A stretch of 64,000 nucleotides of DNA, taken from positions 1-64,000 of the forward strand of contig NZ_CAMLSE010000019.1 of NCBI RefSeq assembly GCF_946482605.1, written 5' to 3'. This document shows, piece by piece, positions 1-8,328 of this stretch. Position numbers and translations under genes: made by a program. The DNA is from an uncultured Dyadobacter sp. (GTDB lineage Bacteria > Bacteroidota > Bacteroidia > Cytophagales > Spirosomataceae). The number at the start of each line of letters is the position of its first letter. Position 1 is the stretch's first letter. Under the pieces are notes generated by a model, which was not told the origin of the DNA, searched no databases, and was given only the letters and a program-made list of their open reading frames with translations.

Positions 1-210
1 ATCGGGAATCTGGATACGCAACAATGCCAGTCGCTCCATGTTTTCACGGAACTCGGCATGGACAAACTTTTCAAGCAAAGCGAGCGAAAGGTGTGTACTG
101 GCATAAATACACGGCATTCCGATCGGGTTCCATCTTCCGCCAAATAGCTTCGCGCCTGAGCCCGTCACATCACCGATGTACGCTTTGGCAGCGATCCGGT
201 AAGCGATCAT
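1..210 (-). CDS. RES-domain toxin (NAD+-consuming), 3' end outside the window
   Basis: The frame opens with an ATG at 210 and runs 70 codons without a stop to the window edge, so only the N-terminal half is seen. The protein begins MIAYRIAAKAY and carries the RES-domain hallmarks: a GxGAxLFGGRWN block (Arg26), YAS (Ser38) and LSLALLEKFVH (Glu47). RES toxins of the ParT/MbcT type are known to attack or degrade NAD+. The start overlaps the stop of the upstream antitoxin gene by four bases (ATGA), the usual arrangement for a translationally coupled toxin-antitoxin pair. The start is fixed by this overlap and by the conserved YR close to the N-terminus. The C-terminal half cannot be judged here. 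Confidence 0.9.
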   Translation of the reverse strand, partial: MIAYRIAAKAYIGDVTGSGAKLFGGRWNPIGMPCIYASTHLSLALLEKFVHAEFRENMERLALLRIQIPD

Positions 211-641
211 ATGTAAATGCCATGTTCCATACGCCCGAGCTCGTTACAGATCAGCTTCACACCCCAGAACGACCTCAATGTAGAAAAATCCTGCACTTCT
301 CCCAGAACCTCCCGGGGCGTCCGCAGCCAGGCTTCCAATGATCTGGAATTACCAAACACCAGCAACCCAAGATCTGCCATATTTTCGAGCTGATAAAGGT
401 GCTCGGCGTATAATCCCTCGAAATGCTTTTCGTCTTTCAGGTATCTGTGTAGCGTTCTGTCACTGATATGCAGAATGTCAGCCCATTCAAGCTGTGTAAA
501 GGGCAGTTTCTCACTAAGATTCCGGAACCTGGAAACGGGAAATTCGTCGATTTTCTTGGTGGCGATGTACAACACCTCAGGTTCCGCGGCGATACGGAGC
601 GGAATAGTATCCTCCGGCTCCTGGTATAAGATCTTCTTCAT
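207..641 (-). CDS. Xre/MbcA/ParS-type antitoxin (DUF2384)
   Basis: This 144-residue protein has an N-terminal helix-turn-helix part (residues about 50-75, TQLEWADILHISDRTLHRYL) and a C-terminal DUF2384 part with the typical GNSRSLEAWLRTPREVLG stretch around residues 95-115. In this family the N-terminal part binds the operon promoter and the C-terminus blocks the NAD+ pocket of the RES toxin. The gene lies directly upstream of the RES gene and overlaps it by four bases, so both are made from one mRNA. The ATG at 641 is the only sensible start. No clear TAnnTTTG box was found upstream; TATCTTAG near 665 is only similar. Confidence 0.9.
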   Translation of the reverse strand: MKKILYQEPEDTIPLRIAAEPEVLYIATKKIDEFPVSRFRNLSEKLPFTQLEWADILHISDRTLHRYLKDEKHFEGLYAEHLYQLENMADLGLLVFGNSRSLEAWLRTPREVLGEVQDFSTLRSFWGVKLICNELGRMEHGIYI

Positions 642-719
642 ATTTACCGAACTTTGTCTCTCTAAGATATGACTTTTTTCGGCCCCTTAAAAGCCTTCCT
701 TCACCAACTTCGCCTTCTT

Positions 720-1886
720 TTACCAAACGGCTTTATTCAATAATTCAGCGGCTCTCAAAAGTGTTTCGTCATTTTTTGCAAAACAGAAACGCAACGTTTT
801 GTAGTCTGTCTCACGCACGTAGAATGCCGAAACCGGTATCGATGCTACGCCGACCTCTCTGGTCAGCCGCTCAGCCAGCACCAGGTCATTTTCTTCCGAC
901 AAATTCGCATAGGATACATTTTGAAAAAAGCTGCCTTCCGAAGGCTTCATCGTAAAACCGATATCCCTGATCGATTCGATAAACAAATTCCGCTTCCGCT
1001 CGTAGAATTCCGAAAGGCTCAGGTAATGCTCCGGTTCTTCGAGGTATTCGGCCACTGCGAACTGCAAAGGCGTCACGACGCTGAAAACCAGGAACTGATG
1101 GATCTTCCTGAATTCGGCAGTCAGCGCGGCGGGTGCCAGGCAATAACCCAGCTTCCAGCCAGTGGTATGGAATGTCTTACCGAACGACCCGCAAAGAAAG
1201 GTGCGTTCAGCCAATGCGGGAACGGAAGCGGTGGAAATGTGTGCGCGTCCGTCGAAAATAATGTGTTCATAAACCTCGTCGCTGATGACCAGCAGATCAT
1301 GCCGCTCCGCCAAAACAGCGAGTTGCTGCAAATCGGCGGCGTCCCATACTTTGCCCGTGGGATTGTGCGGTGTATTGATGATGACAACCCTGGTTTTCTC
1401 TGTAATGCGGCTCCGTACGACGTTCCAGTCGATGGCATCATACTGAGGATCCAGCGTCACAAATACGGGAATCCCGCCGCTCAGTTCAATGGCCGGTACA
1501 TAGCTGTCGTAGGCAGGTTCGAACACAATCACCTCGTCGCCGGGATGTACCACAGTACTGATCGCCACAAATAATGCTTCGGTGGCGCCGCTGGTAATGG
1601 TAATTTCTGTAACCGGGTGATATTCCCTACCCGATGCTGTGAGTGTCTTCCGTGAAATAGCTTCCCGCAACGGAAGCACCCCCGGCATCGGCGCATACTG
1701 ATTTTTGCCCGATCTTACATACTTATCCACCAACCGCTGTAAATCCGGAGCGCAGTCAAACTCGGGGAATCCCTGGGCCAGATTGAAAGCCCGATGTTCT
1801 TCTGCGAGCGCCGACATCCTGGTAAAAATAGTGGTGCCTACGTTCGGAAGTTTTGACGTCAGCCCTTTTCTCAGTAACATATCCAT
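720..1886 (-). CDS. Methionine-type PLP aminotransferase (YbdL-like)
   Basis: A 388-residue class I/II (fold type I) pyridoxal-phosphate aminotransferase of normal length. Visible landmarks are NTPHNPTGK (Asn175), SDEVY (Asp203, Tyr206, cofactor ring contacts), the Schiff-base lysine in GSFGKTFH (Lys237) and the carboxylate-binding arginine in LRFCFAK near the C-terminus. The pattern FGKTFHTTGWKLGY is typical of the methionine/kynurenine/glutamine aminotransferase branch that includes E. coli YbdL. In this branch the enzyme transfers the amino group of methionine or aromatic amino acids to 2-oxo acids, often closing methionine salvage. No salvage genes flank it here, so the substrate is inferred from the family only. 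The protein is cytosolic. Confidence 0.88.
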   Translation of the reverse strand: MDMLLRKGLTSKLPNVGTTIFTRMSALAEEHRAFNLAQGFPEFDCAPDLQRLVDKYVRSGKNQYAPMPGVLPLREAISRKTLTASGREYHPVTEITITSGATEALFVAISTVVHPGDEVIVFEPAYDSYVPAIELSGGIPVFVTLDPQYDAIDWNVVRSRITEKTRVVIINTPHNPTGKVWDAADLQQLAVLAERHDLLVISDEVYEHIIFDGRAHISTASVPALAERTFLCGSFGKTFHTTGWKLGYCLAPAALTAEFRKIHQFLVFSVVTPLQFAVAEYLEEPEHYLSLSEFYERKRNLFIESIRDIGFTMKPSEGSFFQNVSYANLSEENDLVLAERLTREVGVASIPVSAFYVRETDYKTLRFCFAKNDETLLRAAELLNKAVW

Positions 1887-1902
1887 TTATTTTGCAATAC
1901 AA

Positions 1903-1962
1903 ATACCGCATCAGCGATGACACAGCCAAATATAACAGATGACTGGCAGGCTCATGCGGTAT
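1903..1962. promoter_or_regulatory. Inverted ATACCGCAT repeats flanking a -7 box upstream of the aminotransferase
   Basis: ATACCGCAT (1903-1911) recurs inverted as ATGCGGTAT (1954-1962). With flanks, the half sites agree at 11 of 12 positions. Between them, on the minus strand, TATATTTG (1927-1934) matches the Bacteroidota -7 element TAnnTTTG and lies about 40 bases before the ATG at 1886. No good -33 TTG was seen at 17-23 bases. The layout fits a regulator binding on both sides of the promoter; the regulator is unknown. Confidence 0.45.
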
Positions 1963-1988
1963 CGATGATTCAAACGGCGCGATTTATG

Positions 1989-2600
1989 CTATCTGCCTTC
2001 GAAAACGGCTTTCAGTACAGACTTTATATCCGGTGTGTTGTCAAAGTTTTCGTCCACAAAGGCATACCCGATCCGTCTGTCCTTTCCTAATACGAACAAT
2101 GAAGGAGTAAAGACTTCCTCGGAAATTCCCGCGATACGGTCCCAGATCGGCGACGTTTCGGAGAACACGCCGTAGGATCGCGCGACATTGTAGTTTTTGT
2201 CATGATATATCGGCACATCCGGGCCTAACTGCCTGGTAAGACGTACGATCTCTTTTTGCGTCTCATTGGTGAGGATCAGCAACTGACCGCCAAAAGCTTC
2301 AACCTGTGGGGCCAGTGATTTAACGACTTCCAGGTGCCGCGGCGCATAGCTTCCCCAGCAATTGCAGTAGAAACTCAAAACCAAAGGTTTGAAATGCACG
2401 AGGTCCAAAACAGATTTTGTTTCATGGACTTCCGACAGGCCGCTGAGTGATGTGACGGGAAGTCCGTCCTCATTTCTGAGGTAAAAAAGCGGCGCGAGTT
2501 CACCGCTTACCGGTGGCACTATTTGTTCCGCCGCTTCCTTCTCTCTGATCCGCAGCGTTGACACGTTGCCTGCCTCGTCTTCAATTTCGTAGTACGTCAT
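1989..2600 (-). CDS. Peroxiredoxin-like (AhpC/TSA, thioredoxin-fold) protein with displaced cysteines
   Basis: About 203 residues with a thioredoxin-like fold of the AhpC/TSA superfamily; a strand ending in VLSFY leads into the active-site loop. In the PRX-like family that loop normally reads FYRGGWCPYC. Here it reads FYCNCWGSYA, so both usual cysteines are replaced by Gly and Ala, while two cysteines (Cys79 and Cys81 from this start) stand before the tryptophan. It may be redox-active through a CxC pair or may have lost peroxidase activity. The ATG at 2600 is preferred over a TTG at 2630, because the promoter at 2628-2659 would start transcription downstream of that TTG. No signal peptide; cytosolic. 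Confidence 0.8.
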   Translation of the reverse strand: MTYYEIEDEAGNVSTLRIREKEAAEQIVPPVSGELAPLFYLRNEDGLPVTSLSGLSEVHETKSVLDLVHFKPLVLSFYCNCWGSYAPRHLEVVKSLAPQVEAFGGQLLILTNETQKEIVRLTRQLGPDVPIYHDKNYNVARSYGVFSETSPIWDRIAGISEEVFTPSLFVLGKDRRIGYAFVDENFDNTPDIKSVLKAVFEGR

Positions 2601-2627
2601 AGTCAGGGGAGTTTCTGATTTCGATTT

Positions 2628-2659
2628 CAAATTTAGTATTAATCTATATATCCTACAAA
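2628..2659 (-). promoter_or_regulatory. Bacteroidota promoter for the peroxiredoxin-like gene
   Basis: On the minus strand TTTG (2656-2659), a 20-base spacer and TAAATTTG (2628-2635) match the TTG-N19-TAnnTTTG consensus closely. Transcription would begin near 2621, about 20 bases before the ATG at 2600, which argues against the upstream TTG start. Confidence 0.65.
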
Positions 2660-2741
2660 TTTAATAGACTTATTTTCCAGTAGGTGAAAGAATAAAAAAA
2701 TCAGTCATACACTTATAATGCTGATCCTAACCTTGATCCCT

Positions 2742-4886
2742 ATGAAATCCGCTATTCGGTTTGCCATTTTTGTCGGCTTGTTTTTTACGCAATCAGCGCT
2801 TCGTGCGCAAAGTATTCAATGGAAGGAAATACATCCGGGCATCTGGAAAGGTGTCGCCAGCAAACCCGATAGCTACAACCTGTTAAGTGCTGCCGACGTC
2901 GCTGCCTCTCCTGCGTTAAATGCGCTCGAAAAAGCCGCTTTTCCACTCAGTAAGGACGATATCTCCTTTCGGCTCAATGGAGGCAAAACCTATCTGCGTT
3001 TACCCCTCGAAAAAAATGAGCAACTCTACGGATTTGGTCTGAATTTCCAGACCATCCATCAGCGTGGCCGCATTATGCAGCTCCACGCCGACCATTACGG
3101 AAAATCTGATAACGGTCGTACGCACGCGCCTGTACCTTTCTATGTGTCATCGCTCGGCTACGGTGTTTTCGTCAACTCCGCTAAGTACATCGATGTATAT
3201 GCGGGTTCGGGAGTCAGGAAGGACAGCAAGAATCCGCCAAAAGTCATGGACCGTAATACCGACAAAAACTGGGAAGCACATCCTTACTCCGATGCGGTTG
3301 AAATGCTCATTCCGGCGGAGGGCATTGAGATTTACGTCTTCGCAGGTCCCAAACCAGTGAATGCGATCGAACGGTTCAACCTGCTGAATGGAGGTGGCTG
3401 CCTGCCGCCGCGCTGGGGCCTTGGCTTTACGCAACGCGTACACCGGCTTTACACCGCCGATCAGGTAATGCAGGAGGCAAAAGCTTTCGAAGAAAAAGGT
3501 TATCCCCTCGATTTCATCGGCCTTGAACCGGGCTGGCAAACGAAATCATATCCCTGCACATTCGAATGGGACCGCTCGCGCTTCCCCGATCCGGCAGGAT
3601 TTATCAAAGGGATGGGACAAATGGGTGTAAAAGTGAACCTTTGGACCAACCCCTACGTCTCGCCCGATGCGTCCATTTACAAGGCCATTGCGCCATACAC
3701 CGGCACGCACACAGTATGGAACGGGCTGGTACCCGATCTCTCCATGCCACAGGCGCGAAAGATCCTCTTCGATCAGTTTGATAAGGAGCATGTAAAAATC
3801 GGCGTGAGCGGGTACAAGATCGACGAAGTGGATGGTTTTGATTCCTATCTGTGGCCCGATGTAGCAACATTTCCTTCCGGTCACTCTTCGGAACAGATCA
3901 GACAAACGTACGGTCTGCTGGTACAGAAGCACAGTTTCGAGGTTTTTCGTAAAAACAACTCCCGTACCTACGGCCTCGTGCGCGGCTCCAACGCGGGTGG
4001 CTCTTCCTTCCCTTATGTAATTTACAATGATAATTACAGTCATGAGGATTTTATCACCGCGTTGATCAACAGCGGTTATGCGGGGGTGTTGTGGACTCCC
4101 GAAGTGCGGGCGTCGAAAACCGCCGAAGAATGGCTGAGGCGCTTTCAGACGGTCTGCTTCTCTCCGATGGCCATGATCAATGCATGGGCGAGCAGCATGC
4201 AACCTTGGACATTCCCCGAGGTAGCGCCGCAGATCAAGGCATTGGCCCAGCTCCGGATGCAGATGATGCCCTACTGGTATTCCGAATTTGCCAAATACCA
4301 TTACAACGGAACGCCTCCTTTCCGAGGCATGAATCTGGAAGAAGGGTTTGTCACGAATATCAAAAAAGAAAAAGCGGAGAGCAACCTGCAAGAGAATCCT
4401 TACGAAGAGGCCGTTACCAGGGAAGTCAAAGACCAGTATATGGCGGGAGAATTTTTGCTGGTGGCACCGCTGTTCACCGGTCAGACTTCCCGGAAGGTAA
4501 TTCTGCCAAAAGGAAAATGGTACGATTTCTACACGGGCAAACTGGCGGGCGACGGTGAAGTGATCACAATCAGCCCGGGCATGGACCGCATACCGGTTTT
4601 TGTAAAGGACGGAGGCATTATCCCAATGATGCCCGCCATGCTGCATGCACCGAAAACGGGCGAGAAAACCGATCTGGAAATCCGGCATTATGGACAGAAA
4701 ACTGGGAATTACAAGCTGTATGATGACGACGGGGAGTCATTTGCTTACGAAAAAGGTATCTTTTCCTGGCGCAACATACGGGTAGAACGCCAACCTGACG
4801 GCAAGCTCAAAGGCAACATTTCACCAGCCGAAGCCGGCAAACCCAACACCGTAGGTCAGGTAACCTGGCGTTTCATGACGGAATAG
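2742..4886 (+). CDS. Glycoside hydrolase family 31, exported
   Basis: About 714 residues. A signal peptide (MKSAIRFAIFVGLFF, cleavage after LRAQ) indicates export to the periplasm or cell surface; the ATG at 2742 is preferred over one at 2718 because it gives a clean signal. An N-terminal beta-sandwich (to about residue 220) is followed by a TIM barrel (LPPRWGLGF onward) and C-terminal beta domains. The expected nucleophile is Asp361 in GYKIDEVDGF; the segment with RGSNAGG and YNDNYSHED is where the acid/base residue should lie. The sequence resembles the GH31 branch that contains bacterial alpha-galactosidases and alpha-xylosidases more than classic alpha-glucosidases, but the substrate cannot be assigned. 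Its neighbourhood to the hexuronate operon suggests plant cell-wall glycan use. Confidence 0.88.
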   Translation: MKSAIRFAIFVGLFFTQSALRAQSIQWKEIHPGIWKGVASKPDSYNLLSAADVAASPALNALEKAAFPLSKDDISFRLNGGKTYLRLPLEKNEQLYGFGLNFQTIHQRGRIMQLHADHYGKSDNGRTHAPVPFYVSSLGYGVFVNSAKYIDVYAGSGVRKDSKNPPKVMDRNTDKNWEAHPYSDAVEMLIPAEGIEIYVFAGPKPVNAIERFNLLNGGGCLPPRWGLGFTQRVHRLYTADQVMQEAKAFEEKGYPLDFIGLEPGWQTKSYPCTFEWDRSRFPDPAGFIKGMGQMGVKVNLWTNPYVSPDASIYKAIAPYTGTHTVWNGLVPDLSMPQARKILFDQFDKEHVKIGVSGYKIDEVDGFDSYLWPDVATFPSGHSSEQIRQTYGLLVQKHSFEVFRKNNSRTYGLVRGSNAGGSSFPYVIYNDNYSHEDFITALINSGYAGVLWTPEVRASKTAEEWLRRFQTVCFSPMAMINAWASSMQPWTFPEVAPQIKALAQLRMQMMPYWYSEFAKYHYNGTPPFRGMNLEEGFVTNIKKEKAESNLQENPYEEAVTREVKDQYMAGEFLLVAPLFTGQTSRKVILPKGKWYDFYTGKLAGDGEVITISPGMDRIPVFVKDGGIIPMMPAMLHAPKTGEKTDLEIRHYGQKTGNYKLYDDDGESFAYEKGIFSWRNIRVERQPDGKLKGNISPAEAGKPNTVGQVTWRFMTE

Positions 4887-5364
4887 TATTTCCAGCATCG
4901 AGGTCCCGGAAATCCGACGTGAAATTTCCGGGACTAAGCGGTTTTTTAGACAACTCGTCCGCAAGAAATTCGGGGTAAACACCGGCGAGGCCGAGGTCTT
5001 CTACATTATGCCATTTGAAAAGCAGGTCGTCGTCCCCCTCCACGCCCAGAAAGTCGTCCTGGTTGGCCAGGTCAGCGATCTCCATCAGGAAGTAAAACCC
5101 AATTTCATGATACCTGGTACCATTATACAGGAAAAAGTTCTCGGAAACCCATAGCATTCTGCCGACTTCCACCTCCATTCCCGTTTCTTCCTGCATTTCA
5201 CGCCGTAAAGTATGGCCGGAGAATTCGAAGAGTTCGGCCCGTCCGCCCGGGAGCGTCCAGTAGTTGTCGGCAGGGGTCTTATGCAAAAGCACTTTGCCGT
5301 TCACGATCGCCACACCGGCTACCCTATAATTGAACAAAGCGCCGTTAATGGGAAGGCTGATCAT
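4873..5364 (-). CDS. Nudix hydrolase
   Basis: A 163-residue Nudix protein. The 23-residue Nudix box spans residues 41-63 (GX5EX7REMQEETGM), with all the Mg2+-binding glutamates present. The PGG before the box and the VNGKVLLHK strand fit the NTP/NDP-sugar pyrophosphatase type; the substrate is unknown. The ATG at 5364 is chosen over a TTG at 5370. The 3' end overlaps the end of the convergent GH31 gene by 14 bases. It sits 19 bases downstream of the LacI-type regulator gene on the same strand, so the two may be co-transcribed. Confidence 0.85.
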   Translation of the reverse strand: MISLPINGALFNYRVAGVAIVNGKVLLHKTPADNYWTLPGGRAELFEFSGHTLRREMQEETGMEVEVGRMLWVSENFFLYNGTRYHEIGFYFLMEIADLANQDDFLGVEGDDDLLFKWHNVEDLGLAGVYPEFLADELSKKPLSPGNFTSDFRDLDAGNTIPS

Positions 5365-5383
5365 TCGCAATGTAGTTTTTTGG

Positions 5384-6418
5384 CTAAACTACGCTTTTTC
5401 CGACAGACGAGGCTCGGATCGTCAATGCAGTTTTCAGGGAGCGCGTTTCGAACTTCTCATCTTTTTGCGGATGTTCGATCAGTCGGATCAACAGCTCGAC
5501 GGCCTGTTGTCCCATTTCCATGGCAGGTTGCATAACGGTCGTCAAAGGCGGATTCAAAAGATTAGCGACACTGATATTGGTAAAACCGACGATCGCGATC
5601 TCCTCCGGTACTCTGACCCCCTTCCGCTGGAACACCGACATGCAGCCTGTGGTAAGCCTGTCGCTGGCCGTGAAAATAGCGTCCGGCGGCTCCGGTAGCG
5701 CGAGCATTTCCTCGATCGCCGCCTCGTTTTCAGCTTCGATCTTGCCTCCGTACAGGCAGTACTTGACGTAGGATTCATCAAATGGTATTCCGTAGTCTTC
5801 CAGCGCCTTTTTATAGCCGGCGAGGCGTTCCGTGGTAATGGAGAGATAAATCGGACTCGTCAAATGCGCGATACGCTTCCTGCCCGAAAGGATCAGATGC
5901 TCAGTCGCTTCATAGCTTCCCGTAAAATTATCAGCCACTACCTTGTGGGTTTCAATGTCATTGGGCACCCGATCCAGGAACACAATCGGCAGCCCTTTTT
6001 GCATCAGATCCTGGAAATGCACCAAGTTCGTGGTCAGGCTGGCCAGCGAAACCAGCAGCCCATCTACCTTCCTCGAAACCAGGTAGTTGGTATTAGCTAC
6101 TTCACGCTCATAGGAATCATGGCTTTGGAAGATCACGACATGGTAACCAAGATTATATGCAATGGACTCGATGCCATTGATGAGTTGGGAGAAAAAATGA
6201 TTGGCAATCTCCGGAATGATCACCCCGATGGACTTGCTTTTGCTGTCTTTCAGACTCAATGCAATGGGATTGGGCCGGTAATTCATCCGCTCAGCATACT
6301 CCATCACCAGCTTCTTGGTCTCCGGATTGATCTCGTAACTGTTTCTCAGCGCGCGGGATACGGTGGAGGTCGAAAGATTGAGTGCTTTGGCAATATCCTT
6401 GATTGTGATTGTTTCCAA
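5384..6418 (-). CDS. LacI/GalR-family transcriptional regulator of the hexuronate operon
   Basis: A 344-residue LacI-type repressor/activator. Residues 4-50 form the helix-turn-helix and hinge helix (TIKDIAKALNLSTSTVSRAL, then NYRPNPIALSL), and residues about 60-340 form the periplasmic-binding-protein-like effector domain (SIGVIIPEIANHFF, DGLLVSLA, DAIFTASDR). The start is a TTG at 6418: no ATG lies between it and an upstream in-frame TAA, and the helix-turn-helix begins five residues later. It is divergent from kduD across a 263-base control region, which suggests it controls that operon in response to a uronate intermediate. The effector is inferred, not shown. Confidence 0.9.
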   Translation of the reverse strand: METITIKDIAKALNLSTSTVSRALRNSYEINPETKKLVMEYAERMNYRPNPIALSLKDSKSKSIGVIIPEIANHFFSQLINGIESIAYNLGYHVVIFQSHDSYEREVANTNYLVSRKVDGLLVSLASLTTNLVHFQDLMQKGLPIVFLDRVPNDIETHKVVADNFTGSYEATEHLILSGRKRIAHLTSPIYLSITTERLAGYKKALEDYGIPFDESYVKYCLYGGKIEAENEAAIEEMLALPEPPDAIFTASDRLTTGCMSVFQRKGVRVPEEIAIVGFTNISVANLLNPPLTTVMQPAMEMGQQAVELLIRLIEHPQKDEKFETRSLKTALTIRASSVGKSVV

Positions 6419-6681
6419 TGGAAATATTTGTTTATTCCAATTTATTATTTGTTTTAAAATATCAAATTAACTCCGGAAATAGAAATCGAAACGAAGGTTT
6501 CTTTCATAAATCCACCAATGCCGGAGCCAACTGACAACGTTCCCGATAACGATTGCACAAAAAAAGACAATTCAGTATTTGATATTTCTGATTATTCCGT
6601 CTAACATCGTTCGGTTGGGACCTATACAACCCGACGCTAAATATATCGGATACCCCGAAAAAGACAAATCAGAATCCATTA
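6419..6681. promoter_or_regulatory. Divergent control region between the LacI-type gene and kduD
   Basis: A 263-base AT-rich spacer that must hold the promoters of both the regulator and the six-gene operon. A LacI-like inverted repeat CGTT-N6-AACG lies at 6538-6551. On the plus strand, TTG followed after 18 bases by AGTATTTG (about 6552-6580) is only a poor match to the Bacteroidota promoter. No convincing promoter or riboswitch was found, so the operator is a low-confidence suggestion. Confidence 0.3.
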
Positions 6682-7452
6682 ATGAATACCGTTAGTTTAT
6701 TTGAACTTACCGGAAAAACCGCATTGGTGACCGGGTGTAATCGGGGAATCGGAAAGGCGATGGCGGAAGCACTGGCGGAAGCAGGTGCCGATATCATCGG
6801 TGTAGCTTCTTCACCTATGCCGGAAGATGGCGACATTCATCAATCCATTCAAAAGACCGGCCGCAAATTTACAGCTTACCAGGCAGATCTGGGAAACCGG
6901 GAAAGTCTGTACGCCCTGATCCGCAGCATTAAAGATAACCACCCCGTAATCGATATCCTCGTCAACAACGCAGGCATTATCCTGAGGGAACCCGCCGCCG
7001 AACACCCCGACGAATATTGGGACAAGGTATTGAATATCAATTTAGACGCCCCTTACATCCTGTCACGTGAAATCGGTAGGGAAATGATAGCTCGCGGTGA
7101 AGGCAAGATCATTTTCACAGCTTCCCTGCTGACTTTCCAGGGAGGCATCAATGTACCCGGTTATACAGCCTCGAAAAGCGCGATTGGCGGGCTTGTGAAA
7201 GCATTGGCTAACGAATGGGCTGGAAAAGGGGTGAATGTCAATGCGATTGCGCCGGGCTACATCAATACGGATAATACCGAAGCGCTCCGGAATGACCCCG
7301 TCAGAAGCAAATCCATTCTGGATCGGATACCAGCCGGGCGGTGGGGATTGCCCGAGGATTTTAAAGGCCCCGTCCTTTTTCTGGCATCGAAAGCATCCGA
7401 CTACATGCATGGCACTATTCTGACCGTCGACGGCGGATGGATGGGCCGTTAA
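6682..7452 (+). CDS. kduD: 2-deoxy-D-gluconate 3-dehydrogenase (KduD, SDR family)
   Basis: KduD reduces 2,5-diketo-3-deoxygluconate to 2-keto-3-deoxygluconate with NADH, the last step in breakdown of unsaturated uronates before KDG kinase. The 256-residue protein shows the classical SDR plan: TGCNRGIG (residues 17-24) for cofactor binding, NNAG at 95-98, and the catalytic Ser148, Tyr161 and Lys165 (YTASK). The C-terminal VDGGW is typical. Its assignment is strengthened by kduI, kdgF and a GH105 gene directly downstream. It is the first gene of the operon facing the LacI-type regulator. Cytosolic. Confidence 0.93.
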   Translation: MNTVSLFELTGKTALVTGCNRGIGKAMAEALAEAGADIIGVASSPMPEDGDIHQSIQKTGRKFTAYQADLGNRESLYALIRSIKDNHPVIDILVNNAGIILREPAAEHPDEYWDKVLNINLDAPYILSREIGREMIARGEGKIIFTASLLTFQGGINVPGYTASKSAIGGLVKALANEWAGKGVNVNAIAPGYINTDNTEALRNDPVRSKSILDRIPAGRWGLPEDFKGPVLFLASKASDYMHGTILTVDGGWMGR

Positions 7453-7497
7453 TAAAGATTTTTAAGTCAGTGTACCCAATATCAGTTGTCATAACCC

Positions 7498-8328
7498 ATG
7501 CAAATCAGATTTGAAAGCAGCCGCAAAGAAGTCTCCCAAATGGACACGCAAACCCTGCGTGAGAATTTTCTGGCAGAAAATATATTTGTTGACGGTGAAA
7601 TCCATTTCGTATACAGCCATTACGATCGTGTGATCATCGGTGGCGCCATACCACTGGCCACCCCGATCGCATTGCCGGTATTTGAAAACCTGAAAGCCGC
7701 TTTTTTTCTAGAAAGACGCGAGATTGGCATCATCAACATCGGCGGTGACGGAGAAGTTGTCGTTGATGGCGAGCGGTTTGCGATCAGCAAGCTGGGTTGC
7801 CTGTATGTGGGCATGGGCGCCCGCGAGGTACTTTTCGTTAGCCGGGACGTTGCTAATCCTGCCGCATTCTATCTGCTTTCATCCCCGGCGCACCACACCT
7901 GTCCCACCCGGCTGTTTACAAAGGAAGATGCTGCTCCGGCCACGGTTGGAAGCATGGAGACATCGAATCACCGCACCATTTACAAATACATTCATCTTGG
8001 CGGCATTCAAAGCTGTCAGCTCGTAATGGGGCTTACGGTACTGCAAACGGGAAGTGTCTGGAATACCATGCCCTCGCACGTACACGACCGTCGCATGGAA
8101 GCTTACTGTTACTTCGACGTACCCGACAACCAGCGCGTGTTGCACCTGATGGGTGAGCCGTCGGAAACACGCCATTTATGGGTAGCCAACCGCCAGGCCA
8201 TAATATCTCCTCCATGGTCGGTTCATTCGGGTTGCGGGACTGCCAATTACGCATTCATCTGGGGAATGGCGGGAGAAAACAAGGATTATACGGATATGGA
8301 TCCGGTACTTATCTCTGATCTCAAATAA
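7498..8328 (+). CDS. kduI: 5-keto-4-deoxyuronate isomerase (KduI)
   Basis: KduI isomerises 4-deoxy-L-threo-5-hexosulose uronate to 2,5-diketo-3-deoxygluconate. The 276-residue length matches the family. The zinc ligands known from the E. coli enzyme are all in place with a two-residue offset: His194 and His196 in PSHVHDRRMEAY, Glu201, and His243 in PPWSVHSG. It lies 45 bases after kduD and is followed at once by kdgF, so the three form one pathway cassette. Cytosolic. The short MQIRFESSRKEV start matches that expected for the family, supporting the ATG at 7498. Confidence 0.95.
   Translation: MQIRFESSRKEVSQMDTQTLRENFLAENIFVDGEIHFVYSHYDRVIIGGAIPLATPIALPVFENLKAAFFLERREIGIINIGGDGEVVVDGERFAISKLGCLYVGMGAREVLFVSRDVANPAAFYLLSSPAHHTCPTRLFTKEDAAPATVGSMETSNHRTIYKYIHLGGIQSCQLVMGLTVLQTGSVWNTMPSHVHDRRMEAYCYFDVPDNQRVLHLMGEPSETRHLWVANRQAIISPPWSVHSGCGTANYAFIWGMAGENKDYTDMDPVLISDLK

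Noticed and set aside
2601..2630. TTG start adding ten residues to the peroxiredoxin-like protein
   Set aside because: The promoter at 2628-2659 would start the mRNA downstream of it, and an ATG at 2600 gives a normal protein.
3546..4688. A 380-codon open frame on the minus strand opposite the GH31 gene
   Set aside because: It shows no recognisable domain, is antisense to a gene with a full signal peptide and GH31 motifs, and arises from the codon bias of that gene.
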